A stretch of 64,000 bases of DNA from Defluviitaleaceae bacterium (GTDB taxonomy: Bacteria > Bacillota > Clostridia > Lachnospirales > WQUN01): assembly GCA_009788055.1 (NCBI GenBank), contig WQSG01000007.1, positions 294 to 64,293 of the forward strand, read 5' to 3'. The first letter of the stretch is position 1; each line of letters starts with the position of its first letter. Shown here piece after piece: positions 34,362-43,841 of this stretch. The position numbers and the translations under genes are program-made. Under the pieces are notes generated by a model that saw only the letters and a program-made list of their open reading frames with translations, ran no database searches and was not told the DNA's origin.

Positions 34362-36119
34362 ATGCACAGTTTAAAAAGCAAATTGATTGCGATTTATGCC
34401 GCAGTGGTTCTGGTTGTAATGACTGTTAGCGGTACGTTTATGTTGCTCACGGTTAGGACGCTGGAAATTGACCAAGCGCGGGAGTCGCTTTTTATCCATG
34501 CGGTGATGATTTACGAGCAAGTGGTGCAAAGGTATGACAGGACAGATTTTTTGGACGCCCACGCATGGATTTCTATTGGAGCATATGAAATCGAGGGCGT
34601 TCTTTTGACGGACATTGGGCAACCGCTTGCGCCGTTGCAGTTTGTACACGCGGGCACTCTTTTCAACGACAGCACGCTTGCGGAAGCAATGACGGGTTCG
34701 GAAGCATTTAGCGTGGGCAATTTGGGGCTGGATATTCACGGTGCGGAACAGCGGTGGTTTACTTTTGCCATGCCCGTTTCCGACGGCGGTGACGATTTTA
34801 TTATCTTCACGCGGCTTAATACGCGCTTCATGAACGAACGCTTGGCGGGGCTAACGCTCACATTTGTTGTAACGGTTTTGGTTGCGCTGGTTGTTACATT
34901 TATTTTCTGGATATTCTTGGGCAACACAATAACGCGGCCTATTGTCGCCCTTACCAAACACGCAAAAGCAATTGCAAACGGCGATTTTTCGGGGAAACTT
35001 AAAGTGGTTGGCAAAGACGAAATTGGTCAGCTAACCGCAAATTTCGATAATATGTCCAAAGAGCTTCGTGCTACACTTGGCAGAATTGTAAGCGAAAAAA
35101 ATAAGGTTGAAGCGTTTATGCAAAACACTTCCCACGGGGTGCTTGCATACGATGTGGGCGGGCGGTTGCTTCACGCGAATATAGCAAGCAGCGAGCTTTT
35201 GCAGGGCATGGACATAAACAATGTGGACATGGAGCGCACGTTAAGATTTTTTGGCTTCGAACCGTACCGCGTTTTGCAAATTCGGCCGGGCGAGGTGCTG
35301 GAGTCCGTTTACGAGGACGAGGACTACTACCTGTACGCCTGTATCACAACCTACACGTCGGAAACGGATGACGTTGACGGTTTCGTAATCGTTTTGCAAG
35401 ATATCACGCGGCAGAGCAAGCTGGAAAATATGCGCAAAGAATTTGTTGCGAATGTTTCCCACGAATTACGAACACCCCTTACAAACGTAAAAACCTATGC
35501 CGAAACCCTCTTAGACGGCGCGTTGGAAGACCCCGAAACGGCTCGCTCCTTCCTGAAAGTAATCAACGACGAAGCCGAGCGGATGTCCCTTCTCGTTTCC
35601 GACCTCTTAGAACTTTCCCGAATCGACTCCAAACACGCCGCCCTTGAGATGGACGTTGTAGACCTTGTGGCGTTACTTCGCCTTGCCATTCGGCAGGCAC
35701 AAATTCTTGCAGACAAAAAGGATCAGAAAATCAAATTTCTGCCGCCGCCGTCCGTGTGTTTCATAGAAGCAAACGCCGCCCGCATAAATCAAGTCGTTTC
35801 AAACATCCTGTCCAATTCCGTAAAATACAGTTCCGAAAACACCACCATAGAAATCACCATGGAATTAACCGAAAAATACTACCGCGTTTACATCAAGGAT
35901 AATGGCATGGGCATCCCGCCCGAGAGCCTTAACCGCATTTTTGAACGCTTCTACCGCGTAGACAAAGCCCGCGCCCGCGCCCTTGGCGGCACAGGTCTTG
36001 GCCTTGCCATCGTAAAAGAAATAATGGAAGAACACGGCGGCAGGGTAAGCGTTTCAAGCCAACCCGGCGTAGGCACAACCATGGTGCTGAGATTTAACCG
36101 CATGGGCGACGAGGTTTAA
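34362..36119 (+). CDS. walK: Sensor histidine kinase WalK (YycG)
   Basis: The start is ATG 34362 (585 aa); AAGGGG lies 9-14 bp upstream and a TTG at 34332 lies inside walR. The protein has a first membrane segment (about 8-28), an extracellular sensor region, a second membrane segment (about 168-192), HAMP (TRPIVALTKHAKAIANGDFS), a PAS-like region, HisKA (ANVSHELRTPLTNVKTYAE) and HATPase (GGTGLGLAIVKEIMEEHGG). It phosphorylates WalR in response to cell-wall state. The stop is followed immediately by a palindromic repeat that separates it from yycH. Confidence 0.94.
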   Translation: MHSLKSKLIAIYAAVVLVVMTVSGTFMLLTVRTLEIDQARESLFIHAVMIYEQVVQRYDRTDFLDAHAWISIGAYEIEGVLLTDIGQPLAPLQFVHAGTLFNDSTLAEAMTGSEAFSVGNLGLDIHGAEQRWFTFAMPVSDGGDDFIIFTRLNTRFMNERLAGLTLTFVVTVLVALVVTFIFWIFLGNTITRPIVALTKHAKAIANGDFSGKLKVVGKDEIGQLTANFDNMSKELRATLGRIVSEKNKVEAFMQNTSHGVLAYDVGGRLLHANIASSELLQGMDINNVDMERTLRFFGFEPYRVLQIRPGEVLESVYEDEDYYLYACITTYTSETDDVDGFVIVLQDITRQSKLENMRKEFVANVSHELRTPLTNVKTYAETLLDGALEDPETARSFLKVINDEAERMSLLVSDLLELSRIDSKHAALEMDVVDLVALLRLAIRQAQILADKKDQKIKFLPPPSVCFIEANAARINQVVSNILSNSVKYSSENTTIEITMELTEKYYRVYIKDNGMGIPPESLNRIFERFYRVDKARARALGGTGLGLAIVKEIMEEHGGRVSVSSQPGVGTTMVLRFNRMGDEV

Positions 36120-36121
36120 AG

Positions 36122-36310
36122 AAAAGTTCTCGGGGCTCTGCCCCGAACCCCGGAAACTTTTGAAAAAGTTTCATCAAAACTTTAACTTGAATCGCGCATA
36201 CGCGCGATTCGGGAAATACGAGTTTGATTATCGCTAGTCAAAATTTAAAGTTTTTGTTCAAACTTTTTTCAAAAAGTTTGCGGGGTGCGGGGCAGAGCCC
36301 CGCGGTCTTA
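36122..36310. repeat. Palindromic repeat family, copy 8 (inside the wal operon)
   Basis: This copy (about 189 bp) starts AAAAGTTCTCGGGGCTCTGCCCCG. It continues with GAAACTTTTGAAAAAGTTTC, AATCGCGCATACGCGCGATT and CAAACTTTTTTCAAAAAGTTTG, and ends GGGGCAGAGCCCCGCGGTCTTA. It separates walK from yycH on the same strand. Confidence 0.9.
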
Positions 36311-36327
36311 GAAAGTGCGTGATTTGA

Positions 36328-37650
36328 ATGAGAGAAAAAATAATCCCGACAATAAAATCGTTTTTGATTATTGCGCTGGCAGTGCTTGCGGTGTATCAGG
36401 TTGGGCAGTTGTGGCTGGTTAATTTGACCAATGGGAATTTTGGGCTGTATTTGCAGGCTAGGTTTCCGCCGTCTGCGCCTGATGGGCAGAGTGCGTTTGC
36501 GCAACCGTTTCGTATTGTGAGTGGTGCGGGGGACGGACTTTTTGTTATTCGATATGGCGGGATTGCGGCATCGGAGGAGTGGGCGTTTGGCGAAGAAGCG
36601 ATTAACGCGGCGTTGCGTAACGGCGAATTTGTAGCGGGCGAAGATTTTTATTTTGGGGATGTAATTTCGCAACGGGTTCTAATTTACGAATACGCTTTTG
36701 ATATGTGCGCGAAAACTTTTGCGCGGGCAATGGGACACAGAAACAGCGCGATTATTACCGACGCGGGCATTGAAAATTTCACAAGCATTGTGGTGCAACC
36801 TACTTTTTTTAATCCGTTCGACAGGAACGATGCAATGCGAAACCGTCACCTGCGCGTGTTTTTCGTAAACGGTACGCAGGTTTTGGGGGCTTTTGAGTAC
36901 GAGTATGCGCGATTGGATATTATGAGTCCGCCGCCGTTTGATTTTCCCATCCCTGCCGCCGACCCGACAGAGCTTCATTTTATCGCAACGGAAAACGGAT
37001 TCGTGCCGCGTGTGCAGGGCGAAGGATTTTCCTATGCCGCCATTACGGTAGAAAATCCGTTCCGCGATGCGAGGGGGATGTTCACGCTTTCCCATATAAG
37101 AAGCCGCGTGGAACATCTTTTCGACAACCCTGCATCTATTTTCCCAAGCGTTAGTGTGGATAATGTGTACACATTTTCCAACCGAAACACGATGGTTCGG
37201 TACTTGGAGAACGCGGTGCTGGAATACACCAGCTACCGCACGATTGGACGCGCCGTGCAAGAAAATTTCATGACAGATTTTTCTGCCGCGCTTGCCTTTG
37301 TCAATGCCGACCCATTCGTAAAAAATGAGTTCTATCTGAAAAATCACGACACACGCGGCAGGGCGCATATCTTCCGCTTTAATTATGTAATCGAAAATCA
37401 TCCGCTTGTGCTAACCCAACCGTGGCACACCCGCCCATACCCCCGCTGCAACGACCCGCTGTTTGCCCCAATCGAAATCACAGTAGACCAAGGGCGCGTA
37501 ATCCGTTACCGCCGCATTGTATACACATTCCACGCCGACGGCATAATGTGGAAACCCTACTACGAACTCGAACACGCCGAACCATTCACGCTGGGCTTCC
37601 CCATACAAAGCGACGGCACAATCGAATTAACAGCATTGCTGGAGGAGTAA
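36328..37650 (+). CDS. yycH: YycH-like regulator of WalRK
   Basis: The 440-residue protein has an N-terminal membrane anchor (SFLIIALAVLAVYQVGQLWL) and a large extracytoplasmic region, as in YycH. In Bacillus, YycH and YycI restrain WalK through their membrane helices; in other species they activate it. Sequence similarity is weak, so the name rests mainly on position after walK, topology and the adjoining YycI-like gene. No strong ribosome binding site is visible before ATG 36328, perhaps because the repeat inserted just upstream. Confidence 0.75.
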   Translation: MREKIIPTIKSFLIIALAVLAVYQVGQLWLVNLTNGNFGLYLQARFPPSAPDGQSAFAQPFRIVSGAGDGLFVIRYGGIAASEEWAFGEEAINAALRNGEFVAGEDFYFGDVISQRVLIYEYAFDMCAKTFARAMGHRNSAIITDAGIENFTSIVVQPTFFNPFDRNDAMRNRHLRVFFVNGTQVLGAFEYEYARLDIMSPPPFDFPIPAADPTELHFIATENGFVPRVQGEGFSYAAITVENPFRDARGMFTLSHIRSRVEHLFDNPASIFPSVSVDNVYTFSNRNTMVRYLENAVLEYTSYRTIGRAVQENFMTDFSAALAFVNADPFVKNEFYLKNHDTRGRAHIFRFNYVIENHPLVLTQPWHTRPYPRCNDPLFAPIEITVDQGRVIRYRRIVYTFHADGIMWKPYYELEHAEPFTLGFPIQSDGTIELTALLEE

Positions 37651-37653
37651 AAT

Positions 37654-38523
37654 ATGGAATGGGAACGTGCAAAAAATATAATTTTAGTCGCGTTTATTTT
37701 GTTAAACCTTGGGCTGGCGGGTTTGCTTTTTATGGAGCATAACCGCTACACGCTTACAACCGACAGGATTAGTACAATTCACACGGTACTTTCGGAGAAC
37801 AATATTAATTTGTACACCGCGCCAATGCGGCGGTTTGCGCCAATGCGGCACTTAGAGCTTTCCGGGTTTTATTACGACATTCCCGCCTTGCTTGAAATTT
37901 TTTTCTACGGCGCGGAAAATGTTATTCAAGAAGAAACAGAAGAACGGCATTACAGATTCAAAACGGATTATTCTTTGCTGGAAATATCTAACGGATTTAT
38001 TTTCTTTGACAACAGCCTTGGTTTGTGCGAAAGTAGAAATAGTTTCTATGAACAAATTTCGCAGGCGGACGCCGTTAAAATATCGGATGAATTTATCGAA
38101 ACGCATTTCCCCGACTTTGTTCGCGAAATTGTGCTGGACGCATATGGCGGCGACGGTGTTCAGGTTGTTTACAGGCAAAAATACCGCGGGCAAATCATTC
38201 TTTCAAACGAAATCGAGTTTTTAATTACCGCGCACGGCATACAATGGGTAGAGCTGCAATTTGGGCGAGTGATAGGCCATTCTGCGGAATCGCGCATGAT
38301 TTTTGCCCCTGACGAGATTTTGATTACCTTTATGCAAAGAATGCGCCACCGAGCAATGGAAAACCCTATTTTCATTACCGGCATGGATATGGTATACTTG
38401 ATTGAGTATGCATCCGACCATGCGGGGCAAGTTTACCCCGCAGTTCCGTTTTACAGAATTTTTATCATGGGAGACGACTCCGAATTTTTAATAAATGCGT
38501 ACACTAACGCCGCCAGCTTTTAA
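37654..38523 (+). CDS. yycI: YycI-like regulator of WalRK
   Basis: The 289-residue protein begins MEWERAKNIILVAFILLNLG, the typical YycI start (membrane helix immediately after a short cytoplasmic end). The remainder is an extracytoplasmic beta-rich domain resembling the YycH/YycI fold. CTGGAGGAG lies before the ATG, 3 bp after yycH. It would act with YycH on WalK at the membrane. Confidence 0.82.
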   Translation: MEWERAKNIILVAFILLNLGLAGLLFMEHNRYTLTTDRISTIHTVLSENNINLYTAPMRRFAPMRHLELSGFYYDIPALLEIFFYGAENVIQEETEERHYRFKTDYSLLEISNGFIFFDNSLGLCESRNSFYEQISQADAVKISDEFIETHFPDFVREIVLDAYGGDGVQVVYRQKYRGQIILSNEIEFLITAHGIQWVELQFGRVIGHSAESRMIFAPDEILITFMQRMRHRAMENPIFITGMDMVYLIEYASDHAGQVYPAVPFYRIFIMGDDSEFLINAYTNAASF

Positions 38524-38546
38524 GCTGTTGCGGGAGGGAGAATTTT

Positions 38547-39668
38547 ATGCGTCATACTGTAATGGCTGTGGACGATGTACAAACCAATCTTGATATGCTG
38601 GAAGGTATCCTTGAAGATACCTACGATGTAATTTTGGCAGAAAGCGGTGCAGATGCTCTTATCAAGCTTGCCAATGGCGCAGCACCGGATTTAATCTTAT
38701 TAGACCTTTCCATGCCGGGCATGGACGGTTTTGAACTTTTGGAGAAAATTTATCAAAACGATAATTACTCGATGATACCCGTTATTTTTGTAACGGGCGA
38801 AAATGATGTCTATCAAGAAGAAAAGGGGCTGAGGTTGGGCGCGGTGGATTATATCAGAAAGCCGTATTCACCCAATATTATCAGCGCGAAAATACGAAAC
38901 CATATAGAACTTAAAACCTACCGCGACGGTCTTTCCAAAGCCGTTGCCGCCCGTACAAAAGAGCTTGAGGCAAAGCAAAACGAACTTTTCCTTACACACC
39001 GTGCGGTAATTTTGGGTATGTCCATGCTGGCGGAAAGCCGTGACCGCGTAACAGGTGCGCACCTTATCCGCATAGAGCAACTTGCCCGCGCCCTCACCAC
39101 CAAACTTACCGAAACCCACCCGCACATTTTAAGCAAAGAAGATGCCGAACTTATAACGGTTTATTCCCCCTTGCACGATTTGGGCAAAGTGGGCGTTTCC
39201 GATGCCATTTTAAAAAAGGCAGGCAAATTAACCGCTACCGAATTTGAACATATGCAAAGGCACACCACCGAGGGCGGCAAACTTTTGCGCCAAATATCCG
39301 AATTTTTACCCAGCGAACTTAACAAGCAAGATAAAGGCGAAACAGGGCAAAATCAACTGCATATTGCTATCGAAATTTCAGAATGCCATCACGAACGCTA
39401 TGACGGCACGGGCTACCCAAAAGGTCTTGAGGGCGACCAAATCCCCCTTTCTGCAAGAATCATAACCATTGTGGATATCTATGACGCGTTGCGCAGTCCG
39501 CGCCCATACAAAGACGGCTTTTCCCACGAGCAAGCCATAAAAATTATCACAAAGGGCGACCGCCGCACTTTGCCCTCGCATTTCGACCCCGTGATATTAA
39601 AGGCCTTTACCGAAATACAGCACGAACTTTGCGAAATTTATGACGCCAACCCCGACCCGCGCTTTTAA
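38547..39668 (+). CDS. Response regulator with HD-GYP domain (probable c-di-GMP phosphodiesterase)
   Basis: The 373-residue protein has a receiver domain (about 1-125; Asp in LILLDLSMPGMDGFELL, KPYSPN), a coiled-coil linker (VAARTKELEAKQNEL) and an HD-GYP domain (about 150-360; SPLHDLGKVGVSDAILKK, HHERYDGTGYPKGLEGDQIP). HD and GYP-type motifs are intact, so cyclic di-GMP hydrolysis is likely. GGGAGGGAG lies before the ATG. No partner kinase adjoins it; it follows yycI by 23 bp and may be cotranscribed with the wal operon. Confidence 0.9.
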   Translation: MRHTVMAVDDVQTNLDMLEGILEDTYDVILAESGADALIKLANGAAPDLILLDLSMPGMDGFELLEKIYQNDNYSMIPVIFVTGENDVYQEEKGLRLGAVDYIRKPYSPNIISAKIRNHIELKTYRDGLSKAVAARTKELEAKQNELFLTHRAVILGMSMLAESRDRVTGAHLIRIEQLARALTTKLTETHPHILSKEDAELITVYSPLHDLGKVGVSDAILKKAGKLTATEFEHMQRHTTEGGKLLRQISEFLPSELNKQDKGETGQNQLHIAIEISECHHERYDGTGYPKGLEGDQIPLSARIITIVDIYDALRSPRPYKDGFSHEQAIKIITKGDRRTLPSHFDPVILKAFTEIQHELCEIYDANPDPRF

Positions 39669-39697
39669 TTCCGCATACACATAAAGAGGGGGAATAA

Positions 39698-39724
39698 ATG
39701 GAAGGGAGATATGTACCGCCATGA
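39698..39724 (+). CDS. Eight-codon mini-ORF coupled to the DUF1883 gene
   Basis: ATG 39698 follows AGAGGGGGA with 4-bp spacing and encodes MEGRYVPP. Its TGA overlaps the ATG of the next gene (ATGA). The downstream ATG has a poorly spaced ribosome binding site, so translation could depend on termination of this mini-ORF. It may instead be chance. Confidence 0.35.
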   Translation: MEGRYVPP

Positions 39725-40323
39725 ACTTTACGCATTATGACTTGGGCGGACTTGCCAAAGGCAGAACCGTTGAGGTAACACTGCAAGGCAACTCTGCAAA
39801 TGTTTACTTATTAGACCACCCCAATATGGTAAAGTACGTAAAGGGTCAACCGTTTGCCGCAATGGGCGGACTAATGAAATCTTCACCTATTCGACTGCAA
39901 ACAACGGCTGTGGGACATTGGCACGTTGTGATTGATTTGCCCAACGGGTACGGCACGGTTAAAACAGGACACCGCTTGCTTGCCGGCTCAGTTCCGCCAA
40001 CCGTAAGCACCAAGGCTGTCATGTTTAAAGCAACAGAAGCCCAGATGCGTGCCGTTGCCGCAGAAAATGCCGCAAACGTAAGCGCGGGCAGACCTGCACC
40101 CCGCCCCGAAAAACCACTTACCTCTGCAACACCCGCACCTTTGCCGCAATCAGCCGACGACCAAATTTCTTGCAATGCCTGCGGCATCCTTACCCGCCCT
40201 GGCAAATTTTGCACAGACTGCGGTGCCCCAATGTCCGCAGAAAGAATCTGCCCCACCTGCTCCACCGCCAATACCTTCGACTGCAAATTTTGCTCCGAAT
40301 GCGGACTTAAACTTGCGGGGTAG
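39721..40323 (+). CDS. DUF1883-like protein with double zinc ribbon
   Basis: The 200-residue protein has an N-terminal DUF1883-like domain (about 1-95; FTHYDLGGLAKGRTVEVTL, GNSANVYLLD, GHWHVVIDLPNGYGTVKTG). A linker rich in Ala and Pro follows, then two C-terminal zinc ribbons (CNAC/CTDC and CPTC/CSEC). DUF1883 proteins occur beside TIR or other signalling modules in some bacteria, but their role is unknown. Here the partner is a zinc ribbon, not an enzyme. It is the last gene of the plus-strand cluster, convergent with gyrA. Confidence 0.75.
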   Translation: MNFTHYDLGGLAKGRTVEVTLQGNSANVYLLDHPNMVKYVKGQPFAAMGGLMKSSPIRLQTTAVGHWHVVIDLPNGYGTVKTGHRLLAGSVPPTVSTKAVMFKATEAQMRAVAAENAANVSAGRPAPRPEKPLTSATPAPLPQSADDQISCNACGILTRPGKFCTDCGAPMSAERICPTCSTANTFDCKFCSECGLKLAG

Positions 40324-40349
40324 ACTAGCGGGTACATATTTTTCAATGG

Positions 40350-40542
40350 AAGTTCTCGGGGCTCTGCCCCGAACCCCGCAAACTTTTTGAAAAAAGTTTG
40401 AACAAAAACTTTAAATTTTGACTAGCGGGAAACTATGTCGAAATCCTAAAATCGCCGCGAAAGCGGCGATTTTAAGTTAAAGTTTTTGGTTGAACTTTTT
40501 TCAAAAAGTTCATGGGGTTTGGGGCAACGCCCCAAGGTCTTA
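40350..40542. repeat. Palindromic repeat family, copy 9 (supplies the gyrA stop codon)
   Basis: This copy (about 193 bp) starts AAGTTCTCGGGGCTCTGCCCCG. It includes CAAACTTTTTGAAAAAAGTTTG, AAATCGCCGCGAAAGCGGCGATTT and GAACTTTTTTCAAAAAGTTC, and ends GGGGCAACGCCCCAAGGTCTTA. On the minus strand the terminal TAAGACC gives gyrA its TAA. Confidence 0.9.
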
Positions 40543-43032
40543 TTCTTGCGTTTGTTCCGTTGTCTCTGTTGTTTCAATTTCCTCGGCTTCGTCTTCGCCG
40601 CCGTCGGGGATTTTGGCTATGGAGACGATGGTGGTGTCTTCGTTCATGTTGATGAGTTTTACGCCGGAAGCGTAGCGGCCTTGGACGGAAATATCTGCGA
40701 CACGGATGCGAATTATTACGCCGTCGGAGTTGATGATTATTAGGCCGTCGTTTTCGGAAACGGCTTCGATGCCTATTAGGTTGCCCGTTTTTGGGGAGGG
40801 CTTGTAAGCAATTGTGCCGTATCCGCCGCGATTTTGCCCGCGGAAAGATTCTACGGGGGTTACTTTGCCGTAACCGTTTGTGGAGGCAAGAAGGACTTGC
40901 CCGTCCGCAACGGTTGCGCCGATTATTTCGTCATTTTCGCGTAGCTTCATGCCGCGTACGCCCATTGCGGTGCGTCCGACGGCGCGGGCTTGGGCTTCTT
41001 CAAAGCGGATTCCGCGCCCCTGCTGGGTTGCTAGGAACAGTTCGCGTTCGCCGTCTGAGCGCAGAACTTCTATTAGCGTATCGTCTTCGCGGAAGGTGAT
41101 GGCGTTTAGACCGCCCTTGCGTATGCGCGAATAGAGTTCCAGCGCGGTGCGTTTTACAAGACCTTTTTTCGTGACCATTATAAGGAATCCGTCCCAGTCG
41201 TTTTTAGTGACGGGTATCATTGCAGCGATTTTTTCCGTGGAGGAAAGATTTAGAAGGTTTACCAGCGGCATTCCTTTGGCTTGCCGCCCTGCCTCGGGGA
41301 TTTCAAATGCCCGCAGGCTGAACGCCCGCCCAAGGGACGTGAAGAACAAAACATTGTCGTGGGTGTTTGCCACGAAGAGGTCTGTTACCCAGTCTTCTTC
41401 GCGGGTTGGCGCGCCTATTATGCCGCGCCCGCCGCGCCCTTGGTTGCGGTACGCATCCAGCGGAATGCGCTTGATATAATTGAGGTGCGACAGCGTTATT
41501 ACGCTCTGCGCGTCGTCAATGAGGTCTTCGATATTTATTTCGCTTGGGTCGAACACTATTTGCGAACGGCGTGCGTCCCCGAATTTGTCGCGGATTTTCG
41601 TGAGTTCTTCGGTTAGAACTTCCAGCAAATAATTGCCGTCTGCAAGAATTTTCCGCAGTTCTGCAATAAGTTCCATCAGGGCTTTATGCTCGTCCTCCAG
41701 CTTTGCGCGGGCAAGGCGCAACAATGCCCGCCAACGCAAGTCTAAAATGGCTTTTACTTGAATTTCCGTTAGCCCGAATTTTTCCATTAGTATGGGCGCA
41801 ACATCGGTTTCGTCGTTGTGGGAGCGCAGGATTTTTATGATTTCGTCTACGTGGTCAAGGGCTTTCAGCAAGCCTTCAACGATATGCGCACGACGTTCTG
41901 CCTTCGCCAAATCGAACTGCGTGCGGCGCGTGATTACCTCTTGCTGATGCTCGATGTAATAGTTAATCATCTCCGCAAGATTTAAAATTTTCGGCTCGTT
42001 TTTCACCAGCGCGAGCATGATAATGCCGTGGCTTTCTTGCAGCGGCGACAGCTTGTACAGCTTGTTTAGCACCACGTTTGCGTTGGCATCTTTGCGAAGT
42101 TCGATTATAATGCGAACGCCGTTGCGGTTGGATTCGTCACGGATATCTGTGATGCCGTCGATTTTTTTATCTTTAACAAGCTCCGCCATTTTGATAACCA
42201 AATTCGCCTTATTAACCTGATACGGAATGGCGGTAACGCGAATTTGCTCGCGTCCGCTTTGCCCCGGAAGCGGCTCTATTGTTGCGTCGGCGCGCAAAAT
42301 AACCTTGCCGCGCCCTGTGCGATAGGCTTCGCGGATGCTTTCCGTACCAAGAATCGCGCCGCCCGTTGGATAGTCGGGGGCTTTTACAATATCAATAAGC
42401 GTTCTGATTTCCGTTTCCACGCCCTCGCGCATATCCGCAATACGGTGCAAAACGGCGTTTACAACATCCGTTAAATTGTGCGGCGGAATACTCGTACTCA
42501 TTCCCACCGCAATACCCATCGCGCCGTTTACAAGCAAATTCGGGAACCGCGCCGGTAAAACCGTAGGCTCCATAAATTGCTCGTCATAGTTTGGCGCGAA
42601 GTCCACGGTTTCTTTTTCAATATCCGTTAGCATTTCCATGGACAATTTCGACAATCGCGCCTCGGTATAACGGTGCGCCGCCGCCGCGTCCCCGTCCATA
42701 GAGCCGAAGTTTCCGTGCCCGTCCACCAATACATACCGCATAGACCAATCCTGCGCCATGCGAACCATCGCGTCATAAATTGAAGAGTCGCCGTGCGGGT
42801 GATACTTACCCATTGTATCGCCCACGATACGCGCAGACTTCTTGTACCCGCTGGACGGCGTAAGATTCAGCTCGCTCATCGCATACAAAATGCGGCGGTG
42901 AACAGGTTTCAGTCCGTCACGCACATCCGGCAACGCCCGCGCTACAATTACGCTCATCGCATAGTCCAGATACGACTTCTGCATCTCCTCTGTTATATCA
43001 ATACCTTTGATTCTCTCTTGAATATCACTCAT
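40540..43032 (-). CDS. gyrA: DNA gyrase subunit A
   Basis: GyrA (830 aa) forms the cleavage/ligation core of gyrase. The catalytic tyrosine is Y122 (AHRYTEAR). The quinolone-resistance region reads [17 protein letters not shown] with S83 and D87 (E. coli numbering), the susceptible state. A GyrA-box-like QGRGGRG begins the C-terminal wrapping domain, which ends in an acidic Glu/Thr tail. AGGAGACAA precedes the ATG. gyrB does not adjoin it, unlike the common gyrB-gyrA arrangement. The stop codon comes from a repeat end. Confidence 0.97.
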   Translation of the reverse strand: MSDIQERIKGIDITEEMQKSYLDYAMSVIVARALPDVRDGLKPVHRRILYAMSELNLTPSSGYKKSARIVGDTMGKYHPHGDSSIYDAMVRMAQDWSMRYVLVDGHGNFGSMDGDAAAAHRYTEARLSKLSMEMLTDIEKETVDFAPNYDEQFMEPTVLPARFPNLLVNGAMGIAVGMSTSIPPHNLTDVVNAVLHRIADMREGVETEIRTLIDIVKAPDYPTGGAILGTESIREAYRTGRGKVILRADATIEPLPGQSGREQIRVTAIPYQVNKANLVIKMAELVKDKKIDGITDIRDESNRNGVRIIIELRKDANANVVLNKLYKLSPLQESHGIIMLALVKNEPKILNLAEMINYYIEHQQEVITRRTQFDLAKAERRAHIVEGLLKALDHVDEIIKILRSHNDETDVAPILMEKFGLTEIQVKAILDLRWRALLRLARAKLEDEHKALMELIAELRKILADGNYLLEVLTEELTKIRDKFGDARRSQIVFDPSEINIEDLIDDAQSVITLSHLNYIKRIPLDAYRNQGRGGRGIIGAPTREEDWVTDLFVANTHDNVLFFTSLGRAFSLRAFEIPEAGRQAKGMPLVNLLNLSSTEKIAAMIPVTKNDWDGFLIMVTKKGLVKRTALELYSRIRKGGLNAITFREDDTLIEVLRSDGERELFLATQQGRGIRFEEAQARAVGRTAMGVRGMKLRENDEIIGATVADGQVLLASTNGYGKVTPVESFRGQNRGGYGTIAYKPSPKTGNLIGIEAVSENDGLIIINSDGVIIRIRVADISVQGRYASGVKLINMNEDTTIVSIAKIPDGGEDEAEEIETTETTEQTQE

Positions 43033-43081
43033 TATTTGTCTCCTGTTTTCCCTCTAAGATTTTTTCCGAGACTTCTGAATG

Positions 43082-43110
43082 ATTATACCAAAAATTTAAC
43101 AAAAATACAA
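43082..43110 (-). promoter_or_regulatory. Promoter of gyrA
   Basis: On the minus strand, TTGTAT (43105-43110) and TATAAT (43082-43087) are 17 bp apart. They lie 50 bp upstream of gyrA. Confidence 0.65.
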
Positions 43111-43137
43111 AAATCAATTGATAAAACTTGAGCATAA

Positions 43138-43170
43138 TGAAAAAAGAGACTCGGCATTTATGAGTCTCTT
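43138..43170 (-). terminator. Terminator of the MazF-like gene
   Basis: The stem GAGACTC/GAGTCTC has a TTTTTTC run on the minus strand. It lies about 105 bp after the MazF-like stop and before the gyrA promoter. Confidence 0.75.
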
Positions 43171-43277
43171 CTTTGCTCTAATGAAAGTTCTCGCAGAAGA
43201 CCTGCGGATACTAATGTGAACACAGTATAGTATCTGCTTTAGTGTATGTCAAGATGTCAACTTTGATACTCTGCGCC

Positions 43278-43778
43278 CTACTGTTTTAGCGGTTTAAGTT
43301 CGTATACCGCGATTATTTGAGCATTTATGCTTGTCCAATCCTTTTGAGATATGGTTAGAACCTTGCCGTTTTTTCTCTTGGGGCGGTCTATTCTTCGTTT
43401 ATCAATTATCCGCATTTGCTCAACCAGCGCAGTTGAATCCATTTTTTCCAAATCTACATGATACCAGTATCCGTCATTAAGCCTTTGCGTTGTTAATGGA
43501 ATTATCGTACATATTGGCGATTTAAAAGACGTTCGCGTTACCAAAACAGGCCTGTGTTTCCCCTCTTCACTGCCAATATTGTAACCAAGATGCGCCCAGT
43601 AAATGCAATTGTTTATGATTGAAAAATTCTTTGCCGCATTTCTGCCAAATGTCAACTGCGCCTTGGTGTCAAGCCATTTTGTATAGTCGTCCACAGTTTG
43701 AATACTCTCACAAGCAACCAATTCCATAATATTACAGAACCGCTTAAAAACGGTGGATATCAACTTTGTCTCATCCAA
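43278..43778 (-). CDS. PemK/MazF-like toxin, apparently without adjacent antitoxin
   Basis: The C-terminal part has the MazF/PemK fold pattern: IYWAHLGYNIGSEEGKHRPV (loop binding RNA in relatives), SPICTIIPLTTQRL and ALVEQMRIIDKRRI. About 60 residues precede it. Starts considered are TTG 43778 (GGGGGT 9 bp upstream, 166 aa), TTG 43799 and ATG 43727; none has a perfect site. A consensus promoter lies directly upstream. No small antitoxin gene is seen on either side, so it is solitary or its antidote is encoded elsewhere. Confidence 0.7.
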   Translation of the reverse strand: MDETKLISTVFKRFCNIMELVACESIQTVDDYTKWLDTKAQLTFGRNAAKNFSIINNCIYWAHLGYNIGSEEGKHRPVLVTRTSFKSPICTIIPLTTQRLNDGYWYHVDLEKMDSTALVEQMRIIDKRRIDRPKRKNGKVLTISQKDWTSINAQIIAVYELKPLKQ

Positions 43779-43806
43779 TGTACACGTACCCCCAGTCAAT
43801 ATAATT

Positions 43807-43835
43807 ATTATACGTGCGCAGGATTATCATGTCAA
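43807..43835 (-). promoter_or_regulatory. Consensus sigma-A promoter of the MazF-like gene
   Basis: On the minus strand, TTGACA (43830-43835) and TATAAT (43807-43812) are exactly 17 bp apart. Transcription would start near 43800, leaving a very short leader before TTG 43778. Confidence 0.85.
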
Positions 43836-43841
43836 AAACAG

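Noticed and set aside
36122-36310. Repeats treated simply as rho-independent terminators
   Set aside because: Some copies contain terminator-shaped hairpins, but others lie within coding sequence (recG, rluD) or inside the wal operon, so termination cannot be their general role.
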